Shown here one piece after another: positions 16,266-24,810 of a stretch of DNA of 51,071 bases (the stretch's first letter is position 1; the number at the start of each line of letters is the position of its first letter). Below the pieces are notes generated by a model that ran no database searches, was not told the origin of the DNA, and saw only the letters and a program-made list of their open reading frames with translations. Origin of the DNA: Methanocorpusculum sp. MCE (lineage in GTDB: Archaea > Halobacteriota > Methanomicrobia > Methanomicrobiales > Methanocorpusculaceae). The position numbers and the translations under genes are program-made. Location: assembly GCA_003315675.1 (NCBI GenBank), contig NIZU01000057.1, positions 1 to 51,071 of the forward strand. The letters run 5' to 3'.

Positions 16266-17806
16266 TCTTTCACCTCTCTGATATAGACGACCCCGCCCTC
16301 TTTCATCAGGGATAATTTATCCATGTCGATGACCTTTCCGATGATATTCGTTCCTCCAAACGGCTCTCCGGTCGGTCCGTACTCGGTATTCTCGACCACT
16401 CTGACCCCGACCATCCCGACCGCATGCCGCGAGTCGTTTGTAAGTGCGAGCGTGTTTGTTTTAATCGGTTTTTTCGGTGTGTTCTCCGGTATGATGTTTG
16501 TTCCGCTTGAAAAAGGCGGTTTGAAGAGGTACATCTCGTCATCCACGTTGTAAATTAAAGGCATCGTCCCGACCGCATATCTCTTCAGGCCGGTCACCCG
16601 GCGGAACAGATCAACCGAGAGCGGGGCTTTTTTGTAATCCAGCGAGATGTCGATGACATTTGCAAGATCCATCGTATAAAGTGAGACTTTGCCTTCTTTC
16701 AGGATCTCGAGGGTCGTCTCCGGTTTCTGGCCAATGACGACTCTTCCTTTTACATCTCTGTTGTCCGCCATCACTTTGAGTCCGCGTGTTTTCACAAGAC
16801 TGACGGCTTCATCGAGAGGCAGGCCGCGCAGATCAAGGAGCTCAGGAACAGGGGTAACGGAAAGAACGGTTTTTTCCGTGGAAAACTTGGCGAGTTCTAT
16901 GCCTCGCGTGACCAAACCGGTCCGGGTATGGTGCTGATTGCTCGGCACGTCGCGTGTATAGATATACAGACCTCCGGATCCTTTTCCCGCCGTTCGTATC
17001 GTGACCGTACATTCTCTTCTCGGTTTCTGGCGTTCCTGCGGGACGAAGAGTTTCCCTTCGTTGTGATCGCGGATGTACGTCGACGTGGTGCGGTCGATTT
17101 GCAGCCTGTTTTCGCGCAGGCAGAAAAGCATATGTTCGACTGATTCCGTGCATCCGCAGTCGATCTCTGCGTGATTTTCCTGGTATCCTTCTGCGGTGAT
17201 CACCAGTTCGGAAAATATCTGCATCCCGTCCTTCACCACGGCGGAGAGATCCGAGGTCACTTCCGAATTGGTAGAATCAGTAATGGAAAAAACTTCTTCA
17301 ATCCGGGTTATGGTGTCGCCGTTTTTCCAGCGGTTCATGATTCCAAGACCGTAGATGACTTTGCCCAATACAGCGCCGCCTTTGGCTGCCCCGTGATCGG
17401 CCATATGTTCTCTGCGGGAAAAGGTCAGATAGGCGTTTTTTGCGTCGTATCCGCCGGACCCGAGACAAACCACGCCCCGTTCATACCGGTAGGTGTTTTT
17501 ATCGGGCGTAAATACCTGGGGGAACGGGCCGAACGATACCGAATTCCTGTCGTCGAAGTGGACACGCAGATTCTCCTTCACCTCTCCCGTCGGCAAAGGA
17601 AATGGCGTTTTTTTCGCAAGTTCGATTACGATATCCCCAGCGGTCGTCGTCAGACGAAGGTGCGGGGTTTTTTCCCGGGAGACGCTTCCGGGCAAAAGGA
17701 GAACAACAGAGGTTCCTTCCGGCTGATTTGGAAGGAGATCTTTGATGGTTGCCGTATCTTCAACGGTCTTCTGCTCGCCGTTGAGAAATATGCGGATGTC
17801 AGTCAT
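16262..17806 (-). CDS. mmp3: Methanogenesis marker protein 3
   Basis: A 514-residue protein of the Mmp3 family, a methanogen-specific partner in methyl-coenzyme M reductase activation. It begins with a ubiquitin/ThiS-like segment (TDIRIFLNGEQKTVEDTATI), then VCLGSGGYDAKNAYLTFSRR, and SRREHMADHGAAKGGAVLGK resembling a cyclophilin-like turn. AEIDCGCTESVEHMLFCLRE contains three cysteines. The C-terminal half includes VGVRVVENTEYGPTGEPFGG followed by TNIIGKVI. It starts 9 bp after atwA ends and overlaps mmp6 by 4 bp. Confidence 0.9.
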   Translation of the reverse strand: MTDIRIFLNGEQKTVEDTATIKDLLPNQPEGTSVVLLLPGSVSREKTPHLRLTTTAGDIVIELAKKTPFPLPTGEVKENLRVHFDDRNSVSFGPFPQVFTPDKNTYRYERGVVCLGSGGYDAKNAYLTFSRREHMADHGAAKGGAVLGKVIYGLGIMNRWKNGDTITRIEEVFSITDSTNSEVTSDLSAVVKDGMQIFSELVITAEGYQENHAEIDCGCTESVEHMLFCLRENRLQIDRTTSTYIRDHNEGKLFVPQERQKPRRECTVTIRTAGKGSGGLYIYTRDVPSNQHHTRTGLVTRGIELAKFSTEKTVLSVTPVPELLDLRGLPLDEAVSLVKTRGLKVMADNRDVKGRVVIGQKPETTLEILKEGKVSLYTMDLANVIDISLDYKKAPLSVDLFRRVTGLKRYAVGTMPLIYNVDDEMYLFKPPFSSGTNIIPENTPKKPIKTNTLALTNDSRHAVGMVGVRVVENTEYGPTGEPFGGTNIIGKVIDMDKLSLMKEGGVVYIREVKE

Positions 17807-17815
17807 GATCCCGAC

Positions 17816-19585
17816 CTACATCTCGAACATTTCATCGGTCTCTTCATGGAGGGCTCCTTCGGTTGCTTCCGCTTCGGGCCCCCCTCCCGCGAGGGTCGCC
17901 TTTTTCGGGGCTCCGGTTTCGGCCCTTGCCCGTTCCTTCTCGACCGCATGCTTCATGACGATTTTTTCGTCCTCGGAAAGGTTGTCGAGCACTTCGTGAG
18001 TCGGACCGATCGCAATGATTTTTCCGCCACGCATAAACATGCACCTGTCGCAGACGTCACGCACGAACTCCATGTCGTGGGACACGATAACGAACGTCTC
18101 TTCCATCTCTTCTCTCGCATGCATGATCGAGTGTTTGACGTCGACTTTGGTGATCGGGTCCATCGTTCCCGTCGGTTCGTCGAGGAGAATGATGCGCGGC
18201 TCACGGATGAGGATCTGTGCGAGAGCGACTCTGTGCTTCTCTCCTTCGGAAAGACTGGACGGAAGTCTGTGCAGAACGTCTTTTGCCTTCTTTTCGGTGA
18301 ATCCCGCCATCCGGAGGGTGATGAGCGCTTTTCTGGTCGCAAGCTCTTTTGGGAACTCTAAACCGATCGCGTCGGTTAAATTGTCGATGATCGTTCTGTG
18401 GGGGTAGAGATCATATTCCTGATGGAGAAGTCCAATGTACTGTTTGGCTCTGCCGCGGAAGAGGTATCCGGGCTTTGACATGTCGACCCATTCGTCGCCG
18501 ATCCTGACTTCGAGTTTGCCGGATGTCGGTTCGTAGAGACCTGCGATCATCTTCGAAAGGGTGGTTTTTCCTCCGCCGGATACGCCGATGATGCCGAAGA
18601 TCTCCCGTTCGTTGATCTCGAAGGTAATATCGTTTACCGCATTGATGACTCCCCGGTCAACGGCGATGAATTTTTTGAGCAGATGTTCGGCCTTGACGAT
18701 AGGATCGCCGAAGATCTGATCGGTATATACGCGGTCGTCGTGATATCCCTTCATGAACTCGGTGACGATTTCGTCCGGCGTGCCGATCTTGGTGATCTTT
18801 CCGTCGTCTAAGAGGACCGCCCGGTCGCAGACATCTTCAAGAACCTGGGAAAAGTGGGAGGTGACGATCATGCCCATATTGTTTTCCTTGGCTGCTTTCT
18901 TCAAAAGATCATGGACGACCCTTGCCGTTTTCGGGTCAAGCGTTCCCGTCGGTTCGTCCGCACAAAGGAAGAGCGGCTCGCGGGCAAGCTGACGGGCGAG
19001 CACGACACGCTGTTTCTCCCCGCCGGAGAGATCGCGGGATATGTGCATCATTCTGTGGGTAAGCCTGACTTCGTCGAGCAGATCGGCAGCCCGGCTGATG
19101 GCTTTTTCCGACGGGTAGTTGATATCGTCGAGGGCGCGGAGAACGTTTTCAATGACGCGCTCGTCTCCGTAAAGGGCAAAGGTCCGCTGGAACATCAGCG
19201 ATGTCCTTGCCATTATCTGTGTTTTGAGTTTCCCGTTTTCCGGGTCCCAGAAATCGACATCCTCAGCAACAAGCGTATCTCCGCAGGCCGGACAGGGTTT
19301 TCCTGCATCGCTTTGGAACTCGATTTTGCCGCATTTTGGACAGCGGGATATGTGATAAATGATTTTACCTGAGGTCGGAGCCTGATCGATTCCACGGATA
19401 AGATGAATGAGTACGGTTTTACCGCAGCCGCTTCTGCCGATTACACCAACGATCTCTCCCTCGGACAGTTCAAGGTTGATGTTATCCAGGACCCGAACCA
19501 TCTCGGTCGATTTTTCGTCGCAATCTTCGGTTGAGACGAGAAAATCCATGATGAGATCCTTTATCGTAATAAACGGGGTTTTCAT
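17816..19585 (-). CDS. atwA: Methyl-coenzyme M reductase system component A2
   Basis: AtwA is the ATP-dependent component needed for reductive activation of methyl-coenzyme M reductase. The 589-residue protein has two ABC ATPase domains. Domain 1: Walker A GRSGCGKTV, signature DLSGGEKQRVVLARQL, Walker B LFLCADEPTGTLD; between Walker A and the Q-loop sits a zinc ribbon (CPKCGKIEFQ then PCPACGDTL). Domain 2: GVSGGGKTTLSKMIAG, SLSEGEKHRVALAQIL, IILLDEPTGTMD. The acidic C-terminal tail ends in ETDEMFEM. It is the first gene of the marker operon. The Shine-Dalgarno is AAGGAAG, with a TATA-like element near 19633. Confidence 0.96.
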   Translation of the reverse strand: MKTPFITIKDLIMDFLVSTEDCDEKSTEMVRVLDNINLELSEGEIVGVIGRSGCGKTVLIHLIRGIDQAPTSGKIIYHISRCPKCGKIEFQSDAGKPCPACGDTLVAEDVDFWDPENGKLKTQIMARTSLMFQRTFALYGDERVIENVLRALDDINYPSEKAISRAADLLDEVRLTHRMMHISRDLSGGEKQRVVLARQLAREPLFLCADEPTGTLDPKTARVVHDLLKKAAKENNMGMIVTSHFSQVLEDVCDRAVLLDDGKITKIGTPDEIVTEFMKGYHDDRVYTDQIFGDPIVKAEHLLKKFIAVDRGVINAVNDITFEINEREIFGIIGVSGGGKTTLSKMIAGLYEPTSGKLEVRIGDEWVDMSKPGYLFRGRAKQYIGLLHQEYDLYPHRTIIDNLTDAIGLEFPKELATRKALITLRMAGFTEKKAKDVLHRLPSSLSEGEKHRVALAQILIREPRIILLDEPTGTMDPITKVDVKHSIMHAREEMEETFVIVSHDMEFVRDVCDRCMFMRGGKIIAIGPTHEVLDNLSEDEKIVMKHAVEKERARAETGAPKKATLAGGGPEAEATEGALHEETDEMFEM

Positions 19586-19639
19586 ATGTTCTTCCTTCTA
19601 TAACGGTATGTGTTTGTTTTACGCAGTTATTAGTTTTTA

Positions 19640-19743
19640 GACACGGGTCCGGATGCCGGCAAAACTCTGCGTATGTTTCCTCTGCGCCTCCCGTCAGGCA
19701 TGCCTGCGCAGAAATATTATATTAGTGCGGTTTTGCCCGTGTC
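19640..19743. other. Strongly self-complementary intergenic segment (candidate structured RNA or terminator)
   Basis: Nested complementary segments occupy nearly the whole gap between the HAD gene and atwA. GACACGGG (19640-19647) pairs with CCCGTGTC (19736-19743), GCAAAAC (19659-19665) with GTTTTGC (19730-19736), and TCTGCG (19666-19671) with CGCAGA (19707-19712). The inner part contains the 10-bp palindrome AGGCATGCCT. Both strands could fold. It may be a terminator for the HAD gene, an atwA leader element or a separate RNA; none of these is proven. Confidence 0.45.
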
Positions 19744-19751
19744 TCGGGCTT

Positions 19752-20576
19752 TCACTCATCGTCAGTGTTGAATTTGTCCACGATGCCGATTACGTCCCGA
19801 ATGTCGTCTATAATATATTCCGCCTGTTTACAGAGGGCTTCGGGCCGTTCGCCCTTCTGCTGGACTGTCAGGATTGAAACATCGGCAGCCCGCATTGCCG
19901 AGAGATCATTGATTCCGTCTCCGACCATGACGACAATGTCGTATTCCTGTTTGAGGCTGGTTACGATTCTGGCTTTTGTCACCGGCGTTGCTACACCGTA
20001 AACACGCTCCCGCGGGATGCCGATCTTGTCAGCGATAAGTTCCAGTTTCGAGGTCCGGTCCCCAGACGCGATGTAGACCGCCACTCCTTTCTGGTGGAGC
20101 GTGGAGATCATTTCCCGAACCCTCTGGAACGGATAGCCGGCGGCTGCAAGTGTGAACTCGATCTTGTTTGTCCGGAGATTGACGATCACCCCCGTATTCA
20201 TGGCAAACGATTCGGCTTCTTTGGAGACAATCTGCCAGCAGGCTTTGATGACCTCCTGCAGATCAAAAACCCGGCAGACGGGGTCTGAAAAAAGAATCGT
20301 TCCAACACACTCTGCATCGATGATTTTTCGTCCGCAGCTGATTCCAAACACTACATCCGCCTCTTTCAGATATGCGGCAAGGTTCTTTTCCGGCGGGATC
20401 TTCATCATGCCGCTCGAACTGACATTCAAAAGGACGAGGATCCGGTCGGGATCTTCGAAGGTCAGCATCGTCGTTTCCGGGCTGTCGTTCAACAATGTCC
20501 GGCTCTTTATATTTTTGACGGCACGATTCGTTTTCAGAAGCGTTCCGGCACTGTCAAAAACTATGCCAACAGTCAT
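19752..20576 (-). CDS. HAD-superfamily protein related to the P-type ATPase phosphorylation domain
   Basis: A 274-residue soluble protein with the four HAD motifs in the order of a P-type ATPase P-domain: FDSAGTL (nucleophile Asp8; compare DKTGT), YIASGDRTSKLEL (motif II), the Lys in PVTKARIVTSL (motif III) and MVGDGINDLSAMRAADVSI (motif IV). There are no membrane helices, so it is not a transporter. A segment of about 100 residues between motifs I and II would act as a cap. Substrate unknown. It lies upstream of the atwA operon on the same strand, divergent from the R15P isomerase gene, which hints at a link with methanogenesis but does not show one. Confidence 0.8.
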   Translation of the reverse strand: MTVGIVFDSAGTLLKTNRAVKNIKSRTLLNDSPETTMLTFEDPDRILVLLNVSSSGMMKIPPEKNLAAYLKEADVVFGISCGRKIIDAECVGTILFSDPVCRVFDLQEVIKACWQIVSKEAESFAMNTGVIVNLRTNKIEFTLAAAGYPFQRVREMISTLHQKGVAVYIASGDRTSKLELIADKIGIPRERVYGVATPVTKARIVTSLKQEYDIVVMVGDGINDLSAMRAADVSILTVQQKGERPEALCKQAEYIIDDIRDVIGIVDKFNTDDE

Positions 20577-20616
20577 AATTCTCTTTGTTTGAGGTGGCCT
20601 GTGGCCCGATACTCAG

Positions 20617-20625
20617 TTATTTAAT
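20617..20625 (+). promoter_or_regulatory. TATA box of the R15P isomerase-RubisCO operon
   Basis: TTATTTAAT is centred about 28 bp upstream of the ATG at 20650. Archaeal transcription starts about 25-27 bp after the box, so the message would begin at or next to the start codon (leaderless); no Shine-Dalgarno is present. Confidence 0.55.
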
Positions 20626-20649
20626 CTTAGACTTCTATCAGTAATATAA

Positions 20650-21609
20650 ATGAGCATCAACGACACAGCCGACAAAATCATCTCGATGGAGATTCGCGGC
20701 GCCGGAAAGATCGCCCGGGAAGCAGTTTCTGCGCTTCGTGATCATGCCGAGACGCTTCCGCGGACCGGAGATGTATCGATTTTCATCCGTGAAATGGAAC
20801 TGGCAGCAGACCTTCTGCTCGCTACCCGTCCGACAGCCGTCTCGCTACCCAATGCTATTCAGATTGTTATGCGGGACGTCCGCTCTTCTAAAAATGAGGA
20901 GGCGGCACGACGGAACCTGCGGGAGAAAGCGAACGAGTTTTTCTGGTACTCAAGGACTGCCCTTGACCGGATCTCCGTGATGGGAGCGAATCATATCCCC
21001 GACGGCAGTGTGATCATGACGCACTGCAATTCCTGTGCGGCTCTTGGAAGCATTATCGAGGCAAAACGTCAGGGAAAAGATATCGAGGTCTATGCGACCG
21101 AGGTCAGGCCGTGGAATCAGGGGCGCATCACGATCAAAACCCTCAATGATCATGAGATTCCTACAACCTATATTGTGGATTCGGCGGCACGGACGATGAT
21201 GAAAGAGGTCGATCTCGTTATTGTGGGGGCCGACGCGATTACCGTGAACGGGGCCGTCGTGAATAAGATCGGCACATCCGAGATCGCTCTTTGCGCCCAC
21301 GAGGCCCGCAAAAATGTGATTGTGACCGCCGAGACCTACAAGTTTGCTCCGCGAACGATTCTCGGCGAACGCATCCAGATTGAGGAACGTCCGGCACACG
21401 AAGTACTCCCAGACGATATTGCCGCAGGACTGCCGTTTGTCCGCGTTAAAAACCCCGTGTTTGATGTTACGCCGGCCGAATATATTGATCTGATAATTAC
21501 CGAAGCAGGCGCGATTCCCCCGCATCTTGCATTCACGATTATGCGCGAGTACCTCGGATGGGGACTCGACGAGCTGCAAAACCAGTTTCTGAGTCTGGAG
21601 AAAGACTAA
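20650..21609 (+). CDS. e2b2: Ribose-1,5-bisphosphate isomerase
   Basis: A 319-residue member of the eIF2B-alpha/beta/delta-like family that converts ribose 1,5-bisphosphate to ribulose 1,5-bisphosphate in the archaeal AMP salvage pathway. Key segments are IMTHCNSCAALGSI with the catalytic-type Cys, VYATEVRPWNQGRIT, and DLVIVGADAITVNGAVVNKIGT with the catalytic-type Asp. The C-terminus has NPVFDVTPAEYIDLIITEAG. The RubisCO gene starts 1 bp after its stop, so the enzyme delivers RuBP directly to RubisCO. AMP phosphorylase, the third pathway enzyme, is not in the window. Confidence 0.93.
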   Translation: MSINDTADKIISMEIRGAGKIAREAVSALRDHAETLPRTGDVSIFIREMELAADLLLATRPTAVSLPNAIQIVMRDVRSSKNEEAARRNLREKANEFFWYSRTALDRISVMGANHIPDGSVIMTHCNSCAALGSIIEAKRQGKDIEVYATEVRPWNQGRITIKTLNDHEIPTTYIVDSAARTMMKEVDLVIVGADAITVNGAVVNKIGTSEIALCAHEARKNVIVTAETYKFAPRTILGERIQIEERPAHEVLPDDIAAGLPFVRVKNPVFDVTPAEYIDLIITEAGAIPPHLAFTIMREYLGWGLDELQNQFLSLEKD

Positions 21610-21610
21610 C

Positions 21611-22822
21611 ATGAATGATTTAATTGCCACGTATTACTTCAAACCAAAATCGGGAGTGACCCCGGAATATGCTGCTCAGGCAATCAGCGATGAGCAGACG
21701 ACCGGAACCTGGACCGACATCTCGACAGTAAACGAGAAGACCGAATACGTCCATGCCTTCGACGGCGAGGTGCTTGAGATCGTGCCGTCAGGTGATGGTT
21801 TCCAAACGAAACTACGTTACCCGTATGAGATATTCGAGCCGGGAAACATTCCCCAGTATCTTTCGGTCATTGCCGGAAATCTGTTCGGTCTTGGAAAACT
21901 AGAGGCAGTACGGCTTCTCGACATCGATATCCCGAAGGGGCTTGACGGAACCGGACCCAAGTTCGGGATCGAGGGGGTCAGAAAACTCACCGGTACCGAA
22001 ACGACCCGCCGTCCGCATGTTGGAACGATCATCAAACCGAAGGTCGGTCTGACGCCGAAAGACACTGCCGCCGTGGCATTTCAGGCCGCAATCGGCTGGG
22101 TCGATCTGATCAAAGACGATGAGACGCTGACCGATCAGAAGTTCAGTCCGCGTATGGAGAGACTGGAGATGGTGATGGAGGCACTCGATCGGGCAAAGGA
22201 CGAGACCGGACGGCAGGTCCTGTATGCGCTGAACATCACGACAGGCGGGGACCGGATCCTCGAAGCTGCTTGCAATGCCGTGCGAATGGGCGCGAACATG
22301 CTGATGGTCGATGTTCTGACAGCAGGTTTTTCCGCTGTCCAGTGTCTTGCGGCCAACCCCTCCATCAACGTCCCGATTCATGTCCACCGGACGATGCACG
22401 GCGCGCTGACGAGAAATCCCGTTCACGGTATTACGATGCGCCCTATTGCAAAACTGGTCCGTGTCTGCGGCGGGGACCAGCTCCACACCGGTACGGTTTC
22501 CGGAAAGATGGGAGGAAAAGCTGCCGAAATCCTCGGAGACAATGCAGCTCTAACCCGGCCTGCCGGAGATCTTCTCCCGGTGTTTCCGGTGGCTTCCGGC
22601 GGTCTTCACCCCGGGAAAGTCCACGCCGAGATCAGCACGCTTGGAAACGAAATCGTGCTTCAGGCGGGCGGCGGGATCCACGGCCATCCTGACGGCACGG
22701 CTGCCGGTGCCTGTGCAATGCGGCAGGCGGTAGATGCCGCCCTCCTTGGAGTAAGCGCGGAAGAGTATGCCAAGACGCATGTCGAGCTTCGAAAAGCGCT
22801 GGAGAAATGGGGCGCTGCCTGA
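21611..22822 (+). CDS. rbcL: Ribulose-bisphosphate carboxylase, form III large chain
   Basis: A 403-residue archaeal form III RubisCO that fixes CO2 onto ribulose bisphosphate to give two 3-phosphoglycerates, here from nucleotide-derived RuBP. The catalytic residues are intact: GTIIKPKVGL (Lys142, active-site base region) and DLIKDDE, with the carbamylated Lys168 and metal ligands Asp170 and Glu171. HVHRTMHGALTR and the RuBP-binding VCGGDQLHTGTVSGKMGG loop follow. The length is shorter than plant-type large chains, as usual for form III. GGAGAAAG precedes the start. It forms an operon with e2b2 and ends before an oligo-T terminator. Confidence 0.96.
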   Translation: MNDLIATYYFKPKSGVTPEYAAQAISDEQTTGTWTDISTVNEKTEYVHAFDGEVLEIVPSGDGFQTKLRYPYEIFEPGNIPQYLSVIAGNLFGLGKLEAVRLLDIDIPKGLDGTGPKFGIEGVRKLTGTETTRRPHVGTIIKPKVGLTPKDTAAVAFQAAIGWVDLIKDDETLTDQKFSPRMERLEMVMEALDRAKDETGRQVLYALNITTGGDRILEAACNAVRMGANMLMVDVLTAGFSAVQCLAANPSINVPIHVHRTMHGALTRNPVHGITMRPIAKLVRVCGGDQLHTGTVSGKMGGKAAEILGDNAALTRPAGDLLPVFPVASGGLHPGKVHAEISTLGNEIVLQAGGGIHGHPDGTAAGACAMRQAVDAALLGVSAEEYAKTHVELRKALEKWGAA

Positions 22823-22823
22823 G

Positions 22824-22847
22824 CTTTTTCCATAAAAAATTTTTTTT
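22824..22847 (+). terminator. Oligo-T terminator after rbcL
   Basis: Directly after the rbcL stop come a T5 tract and then eight T residues at 22840-22847, preceded by an A6 tract with which they could pair. T-rich tracts end transcripts in euryarchaea. Confidence 0.5.
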
Positions 22848-22941
22848 GCATTCAGCACCGGCGTTGTAACATTCATCTGATCCGGCTCTCATATTTTCGG
22901 ATATCTTCTCACTATATATCCGTCTGTGTTCAATGCAATGT

Positions 22942-23775
22942 ATGAAATCTCATGTAAAAATCCTGTTAATGCTTGGGATAATGTTTGCAGCAGTCATTTC
23001 GGCAGCAGGCTGCATCTCTCCCGGGACTCAGGCGGACTCCGGGAATCTGGTACTGGATACTCCGGTTCAGTATGCGGATGTGAATTATATAACCATCGGA
23101 TATCGTGAATTCGGGAGCGAAACTGCCGAGCCTCTTCTGATTATCATCGGGTATACCACCCTCATGGATGATGTCGATCCCGATCTGATCAGTATGTTCG
23201 CAGAAAATTATCATGTTTATGTCTATGATCATCGCGGCATGGGGCACAGCACGAGGGATGTTGAACCCTATCAGTTCATGCAGCTGGTTGACGATGCCGA
23301 TTCGTTAATCGGGGCTCTTGGATACGAAAAGATGTACATTTTCGGACATTCCATGGGGTCGATGATCACGCAGCATTTGCTGATCTATTATCCGGAGAAT
23401 GTATCAAAAGCGGTTCTTTGTTCAACAACATTCAGCGTAAAAACCACTGAGACTTCCGTACTCCGGCATCTGGTTGAAAGCAATATTGCAAATCCCGATA
23501 CGGATAGAGGAGTTTATCTGGAATCGCTGGCAGTTCTTTCCATGCAAAGTACGCTTGCAAATCTTTCATCGGTCAATATCAGCACGCTGGTTATTTGCGG
23601 CACTGCAGATCCGTTAACGCCTGTAGAAGACGGGTATACCGTGGCAGGAGCGATCAATGGTGCATGGTTCACTCCTTTTATCGGTGCCGATCACAGTGTT
23701 CCTTATGAAATGAAGGATGAGATTGTACCGCTGGTAAATTTGTTTTTCCAAAACAGTGAAGTATATACCCCGTAA
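22942..23775 (+). CDS. Alpha/beta hydrolase, predicted lipoprotein
   Basis: A 277-residue secreted hydrolase. The N-terminus is a signal peptide with lipobox ISAAGC, so the mature protein is probably anchored outside the cell. The alpha/beta fold shows LLIIIGYTTLMDD (oxyanion region), VYDHRGMGHS, the nucleophile elbow IFGHSMGSMITQ, the acid region CGTADPLTP and GADHSVPYEM with the catalytic His. The substrate is unknown. The ATG at 22942 is chosen over the one at 22933 because the TATA box CTATATATC (22912-22920) predicts transcription starting near 22942, a leaderless message. It is a single gene with an oligo-T terminator. Confidence 0.82.
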   Translation: MKSHVKILLMLGIMFAAVISAAGCISPGTQADSGNLVLDTPVQYADVNYITIGYREFGSETAEPLLIIIGYTTLMDDVDPDLISMFAENYHVYVYDHRGMGHSTRDVEPYQFMQLVDDADSLIGALGYEKMYIFGHSMGSMITQHLLIYYPENVSKAVLCSTTFSVKTTETSVLRHLVESNIANPDTDRGVYLESLAVLSMQSTLANLSSVNISTLVICGTADPLTPVEDGYTVAGAINGAWFTPFIGADHSVPYEMKDEIVPLVNLFFQNSEVYTP

Positions 23776-23782
23776 CTCTCCC

Positions 23783-23790
23783 TTTTTTTT
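23783..23790 (+). terminator. Oligo-T terminator after the hydrolase gene
   Basis: Eight consecutive T residues start 7 bp after the hydrolase stop; no hairpin is needed for archaeal termination at such tracts. The rest of the gap to dapF holds the dapF promoter and no gene. Confidence 0.45.
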
Positions 23791-23881
23791 CTGCCCGAAC
23801 TATCTAGGGGTACTGATAATTCTCCCGCTTTCAGTGATGAGTATCAGACAGGTTGCCAACTTGGGAAATATCGGTCAATTT

Positions 23882-23891
23882 CTTTTAAATC
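23882..23891 (+). promoter_or_regulatory. TATA box of dapF
   Basis: CTTTTAAATC is centred 28 bp upstream of the ATG at 23915, which implies a leaderless transcript and supports that start rather than any ATG further upstream. Confidence 0.5.
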
Positions 23892-23914
23892 TCCAAACTC
23901 CTATAATATATATT

Positions 23915-24739
23915 ATGACCATTAAGTTCCCGAAGCATGACCTTAGGTCAATAGCATTCACGAAACTTCACGGAAACGGAAATGACTTCATTCTGATCGA
24001 TGAAATGGATCACGTCATTATTCCGGATGATATGAAGGCCCAGTTTGCTGTTGTGTACTGTGACCGGAGATTCGGTATCGGAGGGGACGGTGTCCTCTTT
24101 ATCTCAAAGTCCGAGAAGGCCGACATCCGCATGAAGCTTTTCCAGCCTGATGCAAGCGAAGCCGAGATGTGCGGCAACGGGATCCGCTGTCTTGCGAAGT
24201 ATGCATTCGATAAAGAGTATGTCAAGAAGAAGGCATTTTCAGTCGAGACTCTTGCGGGCGTGATGCAGGTTCGTGTCGGCTATGACTCCGAAGGGGATTT
24301 CATGGCAACCATCGACATGGGAGCCGCGGTTTATCTGGAGAGCCGCGAGATCGATGGAATGACCGTTTATTCAGTCAACACCGGCGTGCCCCATGCGGTG
24401 ATTTTCGTCGGCAATGTCGACGGCATCGCGATCGACGAGGTCGCGCCCAAGATTCGTCACCACTCCTCCTTCCCCAAAGGAACAAACGTCAACTTCGTGC
24501 AGATCACCGGATCGTCCGAGATCGTCATTCGGACGTTTGAACGCGGTGTCGAGGGCGAAACCCTTTCCTGCGGTACCGGCTCTACGGCCTCGGCCTTGAC
24601 CGCCGCCAAGACCGGAAAGGTTCACGGGAACACCGTTCACGTGAAGACCGTCGGCGGTCCGCTCGACATCACCGTTGGAGACATCCCGCAGATGACCGGC
24701 CCTGCTGCCACCGTCTTTGTCGGGGAAATCCTGTATTAA
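23915..24739 (+). CDS. dapF: Diaminopimelate epimerase
   Basis: DapF converts LL- to meso-diaminopimelate in lysine biosynthesis. The 274-residue protein has both active-site cysteines: EMCGNGIRCLAKYA (first Cys) and TLSCGTGSTASAL (second Cys). FTKLHGNGNDFILIDEMD opens the first of the two pseudo-symmetric domains, and GVPHAVIFV marks the interdomain region. The frame is open further upstream to 23756, but that part has no family similarity and lies over the preceding gene's end and the TATA box; the ATG at 23915 gives the normal N-terminus. A T-rich tract follows the stop. Confidence 0.95.
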   Translation: MTIKFPKHDLRSIAFTKLHGNGNDFILIDEMDHVIIPDDMKAQFAVVYCDRRFGIGGDGVLFISKSEKADIRMKLFQPDASEAEMCGNGIRCLAKYAFDKEYVKKKAFSVETLAGVMQVRVGYDSEGDFMATIDMGAAVYLESREIDGMTVYSVNTGVPHAVIFVGNVDGIAIDEVAPKIRHHSSFPKGTNVNFVQITGSSEIVIRTFERGVEGETLSCGTGSTASALTAAKTGKVHGNTVHVKTVGGPLDITVGDIPQMTGPAATVFVGEILY

Positions 24740-24810
24740 CTCCTTTTTTGCTTTGTCTCTTTTGTTTTGCCGGTTCTGCCGAGTCCCGGCAGATGACCAA
24801 ATGCAAAACC

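Noticed and set aside
17171..18361. Long plus-strand open frame (396 codons) opposite mmp3 and atwA
   Set aside because: It lies antisense to two clearly recognisable genes, has Phe/Arg/Gly-rich composition without any family motif, and is explained by codon bias on the other strand.
20650..22822. Calvin-Benson cycle locus
   Set aside because: The RubisCO is form III and is paired with ribose-1,5-bisphosphate isomerase, which points to nucleotide salvage; no phosphoribulokinase is present here.
23756..23914. N-terminal extension of dapF by 53 codons
   Set aside because: The extension overlaps the hydrolase stop and the T-run, includes the TATA box and shows no DapF similarity.
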